From positions 1 to 40,173 of the forward strand of contig CAYJGK010000016.1 of the NCBI GenBank assembly GCA_964370065.1: a stretch of 40,173 nucleotides of DNA, given 5' to 3'. The number at the start of each line of letters is the position of its first letter. Position 1 is the stretch's first letter. The notes under the pieces were generated by a model. That model was not told where the DNA came from and did no database searches. It was given only the letters and a program-made list of their open reading frames with translations. The position numbers and the translations under genes are program-made. The stretch comes from CAMQRS01 sp964370065 (lineage in GTDB: Bacteria > Bacillota_I > Bacilli_A > Erysipelotrichales > Erysipelotrichaceae). Below, piece after piece: positions 39,355-40,173 of the stretch.

Positions 39355-40173
39355 ACAAAACTTATGAAGACAGTCTTGCATATTCACAGGGTGTCATATA
39401 CCCAAGTGAACTATGTATTCTATGATTGTTATACCAGTTAACATAATCAAATAATTCTAGTTGTAATTCCCTAATATTATTAAATCGTCTATTAAATGCA
39501 AATTCAGTTTTTATAATTTTGTACGTTGCCTCTGCAACTGCATTATCATAAGGGGTTCCCTTTTTCCTTAATGATCGTTTAATTCCAAATGTTTCTAATA
39601 GTTGCTCAATTGTTTTATTTTTAAATTCCATTCCTCGATCACTATGAAAAACATTTATATTCTGTAGGTTTACTTTCACTTTCGAAAATGCTTCTTCGAC
39701 TAATTTTGCGTCTTTTTAAGCACCTGCTGAATGCCCAATAATTTCACGATTATACAAATCAATTAGAAGACATATATAATTCCACTTACCTGCAACATCG
39801 ACATATGTTAAATCACTTACTACAACATCGAGTTTATCATCTCTGTTGAATTCTCTATTTACTATATTTTCCACTTTATCTTCATTACATGATGTACGAT
39901 GCACCTTGTAGTTTTTAATGGTATACGTCGATATCAACTGATGTTTTTCATTATTGTACGAATTTTTTTACGACTTACTATGATATTATCGAAATTCAAA
40001 ACTTGTTTTATTTTTCTAGAACCATAATGCTTTTTACTATCATTAAAGGTATCAATCACTCTTTGCTCTAATACATTATCAACGTTTCTTGGTTTAGGCT
40101 GATAGTAGTACGATTTTTAGCACCTTGCACATGGCGCTGATACTGTATTTATGACGATTTTCATAAATTACTT
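39340..40173 (-). mobile_element. IS3-family insertion sequence, decayed and cut by window end
   Basis: The element lies across the truncated recombinase, its 3' side toward 39340-39355, where the sequence ACACTTTTTTAGACAAAAC resembles IS3-type ends. The exact terminal repeat and target duplication cannot be set, since only one end is in the window. Confidence 0.7.
39362..40173 (-). pseudogene. IS3-family transposase OrfB (DDE integrase), multiply disrupted
   Basis: Reading the minus strand from 40173, the sequence gives VIYENRHKYSISAMCKVLKI, then a frame change near 40115 into SYYYQPKPRNVDN and KKHYGSRKIKQVL. Another frame change follows in an A run near 39946 (one A lost before the HQLISTYTIKN segment). 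The third part has the first catalytic Asp (VVVSDLTYVDVAGKWNYICL) and meets an in-frame TAA at 39716-39718. The last part resumes in the same frame with the second Asp in NVFHSDRGMEF and the Glu in YDNAVAEATYKIIKTEF. All DDE residues survive, but two frameshifts and one stop make it inactive. Confidence 0.92.

Overview
This is an AT-rich, densely packed segment of a Firmicutes chromosome using the standard code (TGA acts as a stop). Low GC, GAGGTG-type ribosome binding sites, Bacillota-style gene orders (pcrA-ligA-camS-gatCAB, infC-rpmI-rplT, mreC-mreD), genome-encoded tRNA CCA ends and a Wzg/CpsA-type LCP pair suggest a member of the Erysipelotrichia or a close relative. The taxon is an inference from gene content, not a database match.

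Layout. Bases 1-10405 are all on the minus strand: rlmD (cut by the window edge), a membrane-anchored protein, gatB-gatA-gatC, a CamS lipoprotein, ligA and pcrA. Bases 10545-14146 (plus) hold two tandem LCP cell-wall ligases, the second with an added surface repeat and a low-complexity tail. 14337-16491 (minus) carries a CpXC protein, pgi and an S1-domain protein, divergent from a Nfu Fe-S scaffold at 16569. 16812-20070 (minus) is an overlapping chain: radical SAM/B12 protein, rdgB, trmL and a membrane protein. A choline-kinase-like gene (plus) is followed by the minus-strand infC-rpmI-rplT operon with an attenuator leader. degV-DUF1836 (plus) faces a YfcE-type phosphodiesterase and a TroA-like lipoprotein. 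Next come mreC-mreD, radC, a tiny double-glycine-type peptide gene, a DNA-deoxyinosine glycosylase, rimO, a pseudouridine synthase and a PAP2 phosphatase. tRNA-Leu, a GalM-like epimerase, nagA, a thioredoxin-like lipoprotein, an AI-2E transporter, alr and a small membrane protein follow. A six-tRNA operon (Val-Thr-Tyr-Gln-Lys-Gly) ends the core region.

From about 38400 to the end the DNA is accessory and decaying: a 97-residue orphan ORF, an 18-codon ORF overlapping a terminator, a serine recombinase with an internal stop that breaks off abruptly, and a multiply broken IS3-family transposase running off the end.

Most genes are housekeeping: translation and tRNA charging, DNA repair, rRNA and ribosomal protein modification, cell-wall assembly. 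The most unusual items are the 55-residue peptide at 28163-28330, a TroA-family lipoprotein that has lost three of four metal ligands, an L20 protein fused to a Rho_N-like domain, a likely AUU start for radC, and a palindrome made from two divergent extended -10 promoters. I saw no CRISPR array, toxin-antitoxin pair or recognisable phage-defence system. The longest stretches without a clear gene are under about 220 bases and are described in the entries.
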